Shown one piece after another: positions 43,548 through 52,023 of a DNA stretch of 64,000 nt (positions are counted from its first letter, which is position 1; each line of letters begins with the position of its first letter). The stretch is taken from NCBI GenBank assembly GCA_021202275.1, contig JAJQDI010000015.1:36537-100536 (forward strand). The letters run 5' to 3'. This DNA is from Bacteroides sp. (GTDB taxonomy: Bacteria > Bacteroidota > Bacteroidia > Bacteroidales > Bacteroidaceae). The notes beneath the pieces were generated by a model. It did not search any database and was not told the DNA's origin. It was given only the letters and a program-made list of their open reading frames with translations. The position numbers were made by a program, and so were the translations under genes.

Positions 43548-44038
43548 GCACACCCGTAGAAATACAATACACCCATGTCGATAAAGTACTCACGGAGTGG
43601 GGGCAATTGTTTGTTGAGACCTATAAAGGCAAGCTGAATACGATCCGGGCAACCGGAGACCTGGAGAATACCCTCTCTTTTGGTGTTACTATAGAAGACG
43701 AGAAATGGAGTGTTTTTCTGGATCTTACTTCCTATTGGAGATGGATAGAGTATGGCCGTCAGCCAGGTAAGTTCCCTCCCGTACATACTATGATCGACTA
43801 TATACAGGCCAAACCTATCATTCCCCAGCCCCAGACATTGCCCAACGGCAAGCAGGTGATCCCTACGGTAAACCAGTTGGCATTTCTGATAGGTCGTAAG
43901 ATCAAAGACAAAGGAATTCCTCCGAAAGGATTGATCTCGGAAACGATCACGGAACTGAGATCAGGCCTGATCAACGATCTGAAAAAGGCGTTTGCCAGAG
44001 ACATCTCAGAAGTAATAAAGCGGAGTTTTGAATTGTAA
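43544..44038 (+). CDS. HK97 gp10-like tail completion/neck protein
   Basis: A 164-residue protein overlapping the preceding ORF by 4 bases (ATGA). An N-terminal helix (VDKVLTEWGQLFVETYKGKL) is followed by a beta-rich part with TGDLENTLSFGV. SYWRWIEYGRQPGKFPP matches the W/Y-E-G-R-x-P segment of gp10-type proteins. The C-terminal part has LAFLIGRKIKDKGIPPKGLI and a helix. Such proteins sit at the head-tail or tail-terminator interface. The assignment is based on this one segment and on position among structural genes. Confidence 0.5.
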   Translation: MSTPVEIQYTHVDKVLTEWGQLFVETYKGKLNTIRATGDLENTLSFGVTIEDEKWSVFLDLTSYWRWIEYGRQPGKFPPVHTMIDYIQAKPIIPQPQTLPNGKQVIPTVNQLAFLIGRKIKDKGIPPKGLISETITELRSGLINDLKKAFARDISEVIKRSFEL

Positions 44039-44073
44039 ATTATGTTTCATTGTATCAAAAAAAAGAAGAGTAT

Positions 44074-45771
44074 ATGATCTTTACGAATGAAAATAAGACC
44101 AACCTATATGTAGGGGAAAACAGTATCTCTCATGTGTACGTAGGTGATGAATTAGTTTACCGGAAAGAAGAGGAAATAGTACCCTATACGATAGAGTTTA
44201 CGGTATCTGATGAGGATACAGCCCGATTGAATGTATTTTCCTCCGCCGAGGGAGTGATTATAGATTGGGGAGATGGAACAATAGAGAACACCTCGGAAGC
44301 CTATCCTGCTCATACCTATAGCAAAGGAGGAATATACTATGTATCAGTAAAAGGACGCGAATTGGTTATACGTGCAAATTCTTTCTCTCTTGCTGAATGT
44401 TATTCCATTACAGGTGTTGTTTCATGGGGAGATAGCATTTCAGACATGCGGTCTGCCTTTTACAATTGTTATTATCTTTCCTACATTCCGAAGGATAAAT
44501 ATGGAGCATTTAAAGAAACCAAAGAATTCCAATATTGCTTTTACAACTGTAGTTCCTTACTATCCATTCCGGAAGAACTATTTAGTAATAATACACAAGC
44601 TGCTAACTTTCATTATTGCTTTTACAAATGCAGTTCCTTAACAACCATTCCGGGAAAACTTTTTAGTAACAAAACAAAAGCAACAAATTTTCAAGAGTGC
44701 TTTAACTCTTGTAGTTCCTTAAAAACCATTCCGGCAGAGCTATTTAACAACATGACAGAAGCTACAAACTTTCAGAATTGTTTTAACAATTGTAGTTCAT
44801 TAACATCTATTCCGGAAAAACTGTTTAGCAATAATAAAAAAGTAACAAACTTTCAGGGTTGTTTTTGTAATTGCAGTTCTTTAACATCCATTCCGGAGAA
44901 ACTATTTAATAATAATATAGAAGTAATAAACTTTCAGCACTGCTTTTATACTTGTAGTTCTTTAATATCCATTCCGGAAAAACTGTTTAGTAATAATAAA
45001 AAAGTAACGAACTTTGAGAATTGCTTTTCTTACTGCCGACTCTTAACTTCCATCCCGGAAGAACTATTCAGCAATAATACAGAAGTAACAAACTTTCAGT
45101 ATTGCTTTTCCAACTGTAATTCTTTAACATCTATTCCAGAAGAACTATTCAGTAATAATACAGAAGTAACAAACTTTCAGTATTGCTTTTCCAACTGTAA
45201 TTCTTTAACATCTATTCCAGAAGAACTATTCAGTAATAATACAGAAGTAACAAACTTTCAGTATTGCTTTTCCAACTGTAGTTCTTTAACATCCATTCCA
45301 AAAGAACTATTTAGTAATAATATAGAAGTAACAAACTTTCAGTATTGCTTTTATCATTGCGGCAAATTAACATCCGTTCCAGAGAATTTATTTAGCAATA
45401 ATACAAAAGCCACAAACTTTCAGTATTGCTTTTATTATTGCGATAAATTAGCTTCTGTTCCAGAAGAGTTATTTAGCACTAATACAGAAATTACGAACTT
45501 ACAGTATTGCTTTTACAACTGTTATTCTCTAACGTCTATTCCGAAAAAAATCTTCACCAATAATACAAAAGTAGCAAACTTTCAATACTGTTTTTATAAC
45601 TGTAGCAAATTGATAGAAACAACTCCAAAAGATCCGGATGGTGGCGAATTGTGGGAAAGGATAGGAAAAGAAGGGTATCCGGCCTCCATACCCGGAAGAA
45701 ATTGTTTCACAAATTGTAAAGGGCTTGACAATTACGATTCAATTCCACTGAGTTGGGGCGGTGGTGGATAA
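44074..45771 (+). CDS. DUF285/BspA-like repeat protein encoded within the phage structural operon
   Basis: A 565-residue protein, started at ATG 44074 (MIFTNENKTNLYVGEN); a TTG at 44050 is an alternative. Residues 1-30 are a short module also found at the start of the last gene of the window (YVGD...VYVGDELVYR). A PKD-like domain follows (VIIDWGDGTIENTSE...HTYSKGGIYYVSV). Then come about 14 tandem repeats of 27 residues, with consensus CFsNCsSLTSIPEELFSNNT followed by EVTNFQY. This is the pattern of DUF285/BspA leucine-rich repeats known from adhesion proteins. Composition is more AT-rich than its neighbours, suggesting separate acquisition. A virion-surface binding role is inferred. Confidence 0.75.
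   Translation: MIFTNENKTNLYVGENSISHVYVGDELVYRKEEEIVPYTIEFTVSDEDTARLNVFSSAEGVIIDWGDGTIENTSEAYPAHTYSKGGIYYVSVKGRELVIRANSFSLAECYSITGVVSWGDSISDMRSAFYNCYYLSYIPKDKYGAFKETKEFQYCFYNCSSLLSIPEELFSNNTQAANFHYCFYKCSSLTTIPGKLFSNKTKATNFQECFNSCSSLKTIPAELFNNMTEATNFQNCFNNCSSLTSIPEKLFSNNKKVTNFQGCFCNCSSLTSIPEKLFNNNIEVINFQHCFYTCSSLISIPEKLFSNNKKVTNFENCFSYCRLLTSIPEELFSNNTEVTNFQYCFSNCNSLTSIPEELFSNNTEVTNFQYCFSNCNSLTSIPEELFSNNTEVTNFQYCFSNCSSLTSIPKELFSNNIEVTNFQYCFYHCGKLTSVPENLFSNNTKATNFQYCFYYCDKLASVPEELFSTNTEITNLQYCFYNCYSLTSIPKKIFTNNTKVANFQYCFYNCSKLIETTPKDPDGGELWERIGKEGYPASIPGRNCFTNCKGLDNYDSIPLSWGGGG
44533..45610 (+). repeat. Tandem 81-bp repeats in the DUF285-like gene
   Basis: Thirteen to fourteen in-frame 81-bp units. 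The units spanning about 45061-45300 are nearly identical in DNA, for example GAACTATTCAGTAATAATAC repeats at an 81-base period, while outer units have diverged. Recent copy-number change by slippage or recombination is likely. Confidence 0.8.
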
Positions 45772-45926
45772 AACAAAGACTTTCACCCTATTCCTATCCT
45801 TCTCTGTTGCAAAGTGACAGAGAACAGACTGAAGTACAGAAGTTTTCCTTATCCATATAAATCAGACAAAGCCATCGGAGTCCAGCGCCCCTCCCTATCA
45901 ACAAATAAATCTTAAAAACTACAGAC

Positions 45927-46946
45927 ATGGTATACTCTTGCAATTATCCGATCCTCCACACATTCAACGCAGAAGAGGGAGATCTTATAAACTACACCAT
46001 TTTGATCGGAGATACCGATATATACCGTGGTAAGATATTCCCTTACAGCTCAGCAGATGAAACTGTAAAAATAGACATCAGCGAAGTATGCCGGGAATAT
46101 GTAGAGACTTTCTACGAAAAGCTGACCTGGAGTGGGCTCATCACCGGCAATGTTCCTTCCGACGGTCTGGTGTCTACCGCCCTTACCTTTACCATAGAAT
46201 CCGAACAGAACCTATCCGGAGAGAATGAACATTATACGGTCGTATATGATTACAACGACAACTACATTTCCAGCCTGGACGAGATCAGAGGGCTGAATGC
46301 CCCCATAGATACCCGCGTAGACCCGCGGCAAAAAGTGTGGATCACAGGTGTCAATCTCACCGGAGCCAGCCAGAACTACGGCTACAGGATCAACAATAAC
46401 ACTCTCAGCAACTATCCGGTGGCAGGTTCCGTGTATCAGGTGCTCTCTGTAGATCTGAGTACCCTGACCCTGAAAGCAGGCGACACCATCGACCTGGTTA
46501 TGGGAACGCTGGCATCGCCGGTAGAGACATATTCCTACACTGTCGTCGGCTCCTGTCACAACCGGTACGTACTTTATTATGTGAATAAGTACGGCGGTAT
46601 GGATTCCCTCTTATGCACAGGACGGGCCATCCGGTCGTGGAGCCCTGTCAGAACCGATGTCAAGTTGTATGGCGACAGAAGCAATTCACTGAGCTGGAAG
46701 CAAAAACGCATCAGCCAGGAGATAGACAGGCAATATGAACTGAACACCGGACTGTTGACACAGGAGGGGGCGGCGCGTATCGATCACCTGATCTACTCCC
46801 CCAAGGTATTCATTCACGACCTTACCTACGATAGGATCGCCACGTGCCTGATCACAGACACAGGATACTCCGAAAAGCAAAGACCGTATGCGCTTCCGCA
46901 ATATACCTCCTCGGTCAAAGAGAGTCAGAAACACTTCAGAAGATAA
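45927..46946 (+). CDS. Phage tail-associated structural protein of unknown role
   Basis: A 339-residue protein, rich in beta structure, beginning MVYSCNYPILHTFNAEEGD. It has short hydrophobic patches alternating with polar ones (YTILIGDTDIYRGKIFPYSS, ALTFTIESEQNL) and a conserved-looking VLYYVNKYGGMDSLLCTGRA near residue 215. This last segment is one I associate with Bacteroides phage tail/baseplate genes. The C-terminus reads GLLTQEGAARIDHLIYSPKVF. It follows a 155-base gap and precedes the large BACON-containing gene by 48 bases. A minor tail or baseplate role is inferred from position. Confidence 0.55.
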   Translation: MVYSCNYPILHTFNAEEGDLINYTILIGDTDIYRGKIFPYSSADETVKIDISEVCREYVETFYEKLTWSGLITGNVPSDGLVSTALTFTIESEQNLSGENEHYTVVYDYNDNYISSLDEIRGLNAPIDTRVDPRQKVWITGVNLTGASQNYGYRINNNTLSNYPVAGSVYQVLSVDLSTLTLKAGDTIDLVMGTLASPVETYSYTVVGSCHNRYVLYYVNKYGGMDSLLCTGRAIRSWSPVRTDVKLYGDRSNSLSWKQKRISQEIDRQYELNTGLLTQEGAARIDHLIYSPKVFIHDLTYDRIATCLITDTGYSEKQRPYALPQYTSSVKESQKHFRR

Positions 46947-46994
46947 CTCCCGGATCCCATACCAGCAACCCCGGACAAATACAAGTAACCAGAT

Positions 46995-47483
46995 ATGGCC
47001 ACATTACATACAGTAGAATTCCAGATCGAGATAGAGGGTGTCTATACACAGGTAGATATAGATACAAATACCTCCTTGTCCTTCAACCTGCAGGCATCGG
47101 AACTCACCGACCCCGCGGCCACCAAGATCCCCTATTCCGTACAGATCAGTCTGCCCCGGACCCACAGGAACAACGATCTGTTTTCCCACATAGGCAATTA
47201 CGACAAGAAAATCCTGCATGTCAACCCCATCGCACGGACCAACTTCCGATTGTATGTCAACAATACCCTATATCAAAGTGGTTATATGCAGATAGAGAGT
47301 ATAGACCATACCAACGATAAGTACAAGATCAGGCTTTATGGCGGCCTGGGCGATTATTTCTACACCATGTCCGAGATCAAGCTCAAGGATCTGTACAGTG
47401 ATCCTCAGGACAAGGAGAGATTCGACTTTACCCATACGGTGAACACGGCCAATGTATACACCTTCTTCAGCGGGGGGGAATAA
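46995..47483 (+). CDS. Tail/adhesion protein, N-terminal fragment before a frameshift
   Basis: A 162-residue ORF: MATLHTVEFQIEIEGVYTQV, SLSFNLQASELTDPAATKIPYSVQISLPRTHRNNDLFS, then NPIARTNFRLYVNNTLYQSGYMQI and GGLGDYFYTMSEIKLKDLY. It stops after FFSGGE at a G7 run (47472-47478). With six G the frame continues directly into the next ORF (FSGGNKYTEPP), giving one protein of about 1,628 residues. The cut is therefore probably a homopolymer error or a null mutation. The N-terminal domain is likely the part anchored in the tail. Confidence 0.65.
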   Translation: MATLHTVEFQIEIEGVYTQVDIDTNTSLSFNLQASELTDPAATKIPYSVQISLPRTHRNNDLFSHIGNYDKKILHVNPIARTNFRLYVNNTLYQSGYMQIESIDHTNDKYKIRLYGGLGDYFYTMSEIKLKDLYSDPQDKERFDFTHTVNTANVYTFFSGGE

Positions 47484-50400
47484 ATATACAGAACCGCCTA
47501 CGGATTCGGGAGTGGCTTCTAAAAACATGAGCGACTATTTCGGATACGCAATGACCTATCAGGGGCAATACGACAATTTCGACAGCGACAGCTATGTCAA
47601 TTACAACCAGGATTCGGACCAGATCACCTGGTATTCCGATACGGACAAGAAAAGCTATACCTCTCCCATACTCAACGAGCACAAACGAGCCGAAAGATTG
47701 GGTACCGACAGGAATCACCCTACCGGAAGCAATTTCTACGGAGAATACAGGTCCTACTACCAACGGCCCATGATCAAGGTGAGCAAGCTCTTCAATAAGA
47801 TCCGATCTAAACTGGAAGAGTACGGATGGGAAACGGAGCTTGACGGCACATTTTTCCATGCCTCCAATCCCTACTGGAACGATCTGTGGATGATCGTACC
47901 CCAATACAATACCGCCGGTTCGCAGTTGGGCACACAGATTGCCATAGAGGGAGGAAAGCTTGGCTATATTGACCCAAAAACAAACGGTAATATCCCCGTA
48001 GGCGCGTCGGAAAACTACAACCTGGTCGCGGGCGGCACGGGAGATATACAAGGACAGAATTTAGTAAACAGAACGGAATCCATAACCTTTGACAACATAG
48101 AGATAGTCAACAGTCAGAACTACAACTTCAAGGTCAACTTTCCCTTCTACATCCGGAGTTTCAGGCACGATGGCAACAACGACGCCAGACAAAGAAGGAC
48201 TAAATCCCTCTATATATCAGCGGCATTATACGTAGGTACACGTAAGATCAAAGATCTCACCTACCACGAAGGAGGAGGAGAGATCATCACCCTGAATGAT
48301 GATACTGTACTGAATATACACCCCAAAAACTTTTCAGACACCCAATTTGGGAAAGGAAGAAACAGATACGAACACAACTTTTACTACCAGAGAAGAGGCG
48401 TTTCAGAGACTCATGAAAATAAAACGAACAATCCATCTACTTACACATTCACAGGTTCCGGCGAGCTGCAGGCAGGTACATTGACAGGAGAGAACAAAGT
48501 CTATATTCAGATCCGTTTCCAGGGAGACACGCACTGGTATCGCATCAGTGGAGGAGCCAACAGGACCCAGGGAGTAGTGATCAGACCCCTGACCAGCGCC
48601 TACCTGGAATACTCCACATCGGACGGCATCGGCATCCGGTCCGATTCGCAGGTGAACTATACCGATATCATTCAGTCCGAAGAAACCTGCAAAGATTTCT
48701 TTACCTCGTATTGCAAGATATTTGATATCCGTTATGTGAAAGATCCGGTAGAGAAGAAGGTAAGTCTGCTCACCCGGAACAATTATTTCGGAGACCAGGC
48801 CCGGATAGACTGGACACAGAAGATCGATTACAACAAGGAGCATACCATACAGCCCGCGCTCTTTCCCTACAAAGTGGGAATACTCAAGTGGCAGGACCTA
48901 GGTACCAAATACGAAGAGCAATACCTGTCCAAATACTCCAAAGAGTATGGCTCGGCAAGGATAGATACAAGCTACGGATTTTCCGACGAAGAAAAGAATC
49001 TGCTGGACGATGTCATCTTCGGCAACTGCATCATAGCCACCGATGTATCCCAATACTACCTGGGCCGTACCAACCAGTTGTATACCGACAACAAAACATT
49101 GCCCCATTTCCAGAACAGTTCGGAAGAGCAGGTAGATACCAACTTCGTGCTGGTGTTCAGAGACGGTACCTCCAATGTGAATGACGTGATGACCAACAGA
49201 CCTTTCATCCTTACGGACGACAACATCCCCATGCTCAGCTACGGATATTCCTGGACCTATACCAATGCAAACTCCAACACGTCTCCCACCACAAGGACGG
49301 TGTATCCGAAACTCAGACGCCTGATCAAACGCGGGGAAGCATGGTATTCCCTGAATTTCGGTTCGCCCACAACAGGCTACAACGACGAGGAGGAGGAGTT
49401 CAAGGCCGAAAATGGCGATACCCTGCAAGGCGGAGAAACCATTTATACAAAATTCTGGAAAGGATATATGCGCGACAGGTTTTCCGAGGAAAATACCGTA
49501 CTCACCTGTTATGTATACCTTACCCTGACGGATGTGCAACACGACCTTTTCAATAAGTTTATATTCATACAAAATACGCCCTGGGTACTGAACAAGATCA
49601 CAGGATTCGACCCTTTGTCTACCGCTCCTACCAAATGCGAACTGATATCCGTGCAGGAGATCAGCAACTATGTATCTCAGGAATACATCGCCGGAGACTT
49701 CCGGATACAGCATCCGGCCAACGGAACGTATATATACGACAGCCGGGGAGCGGTCGAAGGCGAGGCTTCCTCCAGCAACCCGGTAGTCGTACGTACAGAT
49801 TCGTTTTCGCGTACGCTCTCTTTCACCTTTACCCTTTCGGACAATCTGGAGTGGAAACTGGGAGAGAGCCCTACGTCGCTTTCCTTCAACCGGACTTCCG
49901 GCTCGGGCTCTACACGGTTCGAAGTCACGCTACCGGCCAACGAAAGTGGTACAGTTACCAGTCACAATATCCCCGTGAAATGGGGCAATACCACTACGAT
50001 CCTGCAAATCGTACAGGTATCCAACTGGACAGTAACCGCTTCGGTGAGTCCCGAAAACGCGGGAACCGCCCGGGTATCCGACGGAACAAACAGCGGCTCT
50101 ACCCTTACCGTAGCAGACAGTACCTCCGTAACCTTCTCTACCACAGGGAACGCCGGCTATTCGTTTGGCTACTGGCTGCTCAACGGCAGCTACCTGTTCG
50201 ACCGCTCGGTATCCTCTCTGATCACCCTGGATACTTCGGCTGTCGCCTATTGGATCGATCTCTCCCGGTATACACAAATGTTCTGCTACGACGCTCATAC
50301 TACCGTGACCCGACTCAACAAGACCGGCGACTACTGGGTCTTCGACACAGGCAGTACCTATGAGTTTGGCAACGCGCAATCCGGCTTGTCCGGATACCTG

Positions 50401-51879
50401 TTTGGCGACGATACCACCTACACCCCTCCGGCATCCGTAGTACAAAGAGTCATCTCCCCGACAGATACCCTGCTCACGGTCTATTACGACACCCTGCTGG
50501 CCCACATCGAGGTAGATAACCGTTCGGACCAACGTTTCCAAGCGGCAAGTATCTCCGTCTCCGCTCCGGACGGTACCGGAATACCCTCCCCCTCCGGCCA
50601 GGTGGACCCGGGAGAAGCAACCACCCTGTTATACTCCTACCCTTCTACCGTATACGGAGCGTACGGATTTGCTGCCACTCCCTCCGAACGCATCTATGCG
50701 GGCGTAACCCCCGAAGTTGTCCACTATCAGTCGGGAAGCGCTATCGGAACCGTTACTGTACGGGTAGAGAACCTGGGATGGCAGACCGATACTTATACAG
50801 TAGATTACGAAGGAACAACACTTACCAACGTACTCAGACAGCCTTCCGGATTCAGTTTCCCGGCCATCGACACGGAAGAGGATGTGGAGGTTAGCCCCAC
50901 TTCGGGCACAGGAGATACTACGGTCACGTTTGTCATACCGCCAAACACCGCCACCGAAGAAAGGACCATTGACGTAGTGGCCGCCATATACAACGGCACG
51001 ACCTTCATCAGGAATGAATCCTTTAAGATCGTGCAGGAAGGCAACCCGGTGATACCTATGATCACGGCAACGCCGGAACATCTGACAATAGGTTCACAAG
51101 CTGCCACTTATGACGATCTGATCCAACTGATCTCCAATGGCAACTGGTACATCCTATCTGCCCCGGAATGGGTAGACTGTATCCCCAACAGTGGCGTGGA
51201 AACCCCGGGTACGGATATACAGGTAATGGTAGAAGCCAATACCACGGTCCATGAGAGAAGTGGTACCATCAGGTTCACCACGGAAGCCCTACCGGCAGAC
51301 ACAGCCGATGTACTTATTACTCAGGAAGGGATGGTACCCTCGCTCGAAATACACATCAGTAACGGTTCCGAGACCATCCCTTATACCGGCGGTCCGGCTA
51401 CGGTCACTGTCACAAGCAATGTTCCCTGGAAGGCGGAGGTAAGCAACTCTGCCACGGCAAGTTTATCCGTTATTTCCGGTAATGCCGGTACATCTACCAC
51501 AACCCTGACGTTCAATACCAACAGCGGTGCTTCCAGCCGCGCCTGCCGGTTGTATGTGTACTACGGCAATTCATTCCTGGAAGCAGAAGTGCAGCAGAGT
51601 ATACTGTTTACCCAGGAGGGTGATCCCACTGTGTATCAGACGACCAATCTCCTGGCAACAGACGCGGGCACAGTCATCCTGCTAGCATACGAAGCCAGTT
51701 CCACTACTCTGCTCACCCGATCTACACAATTGGCTACCGTCCGCACCTCCTCCGGTATGCAATATATGATCTCTATGCCTTACACTGGCTATTTAGACTC
51801 TCTCACCATCATGGAGGGCAGTATAGTGACACCCAATCAGGTGATAGGTACAGTACGGTGGCGACAGTCGGATCAATAA
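47452..51879 (+). CDS. Giant phage tail/adhesion protein with BACON-like domains
   Basis: A 1475-residue ORF, most of a protein that begins at 46995 in another frame. The N-terminal 700 residues are structural (baseplate hub-like, with VSKLFNKIRSKLEEYGWETE and many beta segments). From about residue 780 there are at least three BACON-type Ig-like modules: SPTSLSFNRTSGSGSTRFEV with ILQIVQ; VEVSPTSGTGDTTVTFVIPP with FKIVQEGN; and NWYILSAPEWVDCIPNSGVE with VLITQEGM. A related module ends in LFTQEGDP. The last 60 residues (SMPYTGYLDSLTIMEGSIVTPNQVIG) resemble a biotinyl/lipoyl hairpin fold. BACON domains bind mucin or glycans or act as spacers; in a virion they suggest attachment to gut mucus or capsule. 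Confidence 0.7.
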   Translation: MYTPSSAGGNKYTEPPTDSGVASKNMSDYFGYAMTYQGQYDNFDSDSYVNYNQDSDQITWYSDTDKKSYTSPILNEHKRAERLGTDRNHPTGSNFYGEYRSYYQRPMIKVSKLFNKIRSKLEEYGWETELDGTFFHASNPYWNDLWMIVPQYNTAGSQLGTQIAIEGGKLGYIDPKTNGNIPVGASENYNLVAGGTGDIQGQNLVNRTESITFDNIEIVNSQNYNFKVNFPFYIRSFRHDGNNDARQRRTKSLYISAALYVGTRKIKDLTYHEGGGEIITLNDDTVLNIHPKNFSDTQFGKGRNRYEHNFYYQRRGVSETHENKTNNPSTYTFTGSGELQAGTLTGENKVYIQIRFQGDTHWYRISGGANRTQGVVIRPLTSAYLEYSTSDGIGIRSDSQVNYTDIIQSEETCKDFFTSYCKIFDIRYVKDPVEKKVSLLTRNNYFGDQARIDWTQKIDYNKEHTIQPALFPYKVGILKWQDLGTKYEEQYLSKYSKEYGSARIDTSYGFSDEEKNLLDDVIFGNCIIATDVSQYYLGRTNQLYTDNKTLPHFQNSSEEQVDTNFVLVFRDGTSNVNDVMTNRPFILTDDNIPMLSYGYSWTYTNANSNTSPTTRTVYPKLRRLIKRGEAWYSLNFGSPTTGYNDEEEEFKAENGDTLQGGETIYTKFWKGYMRDRFSEENTVLTCYVYLTLTDVQHDLFNKFIFIQNTPWVLNKITGFDPLSTAPTKCELISVQEISNYVSQEYIAGDFRIQHPANGTYIYDSRGAVEGEASSSNPVVVRTDSFSRTLSFTFTLSDNLEWKLGESPTSLSFNRTSGSGSTRFEVTLPANESGTVTSHNIPVKWGNTTTILQIVQVSNWTVTASVSPENAGTARVSDGTNSGSTLTVADSTSVTFSTTGNAGYSFGYWLLNGSYLFDRSVSSLITLDTSAVAYWIDLSRYTQMFCYDAHTTVTRLNKTGDYWVFDTGSTYEFGNAQSGLSGYLFGDDTTYTPPASVVQRVISPTDTLLTVYYDTLLAHIEVDNRSDQRFQAASISVSAPDGTGIPSPSGQVDPGEATTLLYSYPSTVYGAYGFAATPSERIYAGVTPEVVHYQSGSAIGTVTVRVENLGWQTDTYTVDYEGTTLTNVLRQPSGFSFPAIDTEEDVEVSPTSGTGDTTVTFVIPPNTATEERTIDVVAAIYNGTTFIRNESFKIVQEGNPVIPMITATPEHLTIGSQAATYDDLIQLISNGNWYILSAPEWVDCIPNSGVETPGTDIQVMVEANTTVHERSGTIRFTTEALPADTADVLITQEGMVPSLEIHISNGSETIPYTGGPATVTVTSNVPWKAEVSNSATASLSVISGNAGTSTTTLTFNTNSGASSRACRLYVYYGNSFLEAEVQQSILFTQEGDPTVYQTTNLLATDAGTVILLAYEASSTTLLTRSTQLATVRTSSGMQYMISMPYTGYLDSLTIMEGSIVTPNQVIGTVRWRQSDQ

Positions 51880-52023
51880 GCATATAATACACATCTATAA
51901 CAAACATTGATTACATACATGAAACGGATAATAAACACACTGTACACTGAAGATATAATCAGTCAGACAAGATGATATCATTTACCGGAACATGTAAAAA
52001 TGTAAAACAGATAATTTTTAACA

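Noticed and set aside
44533..45610. CRISPR-like array
   Set aside because: The 81-bp repeats are contiguous, in frame and coding; there are no spacers.
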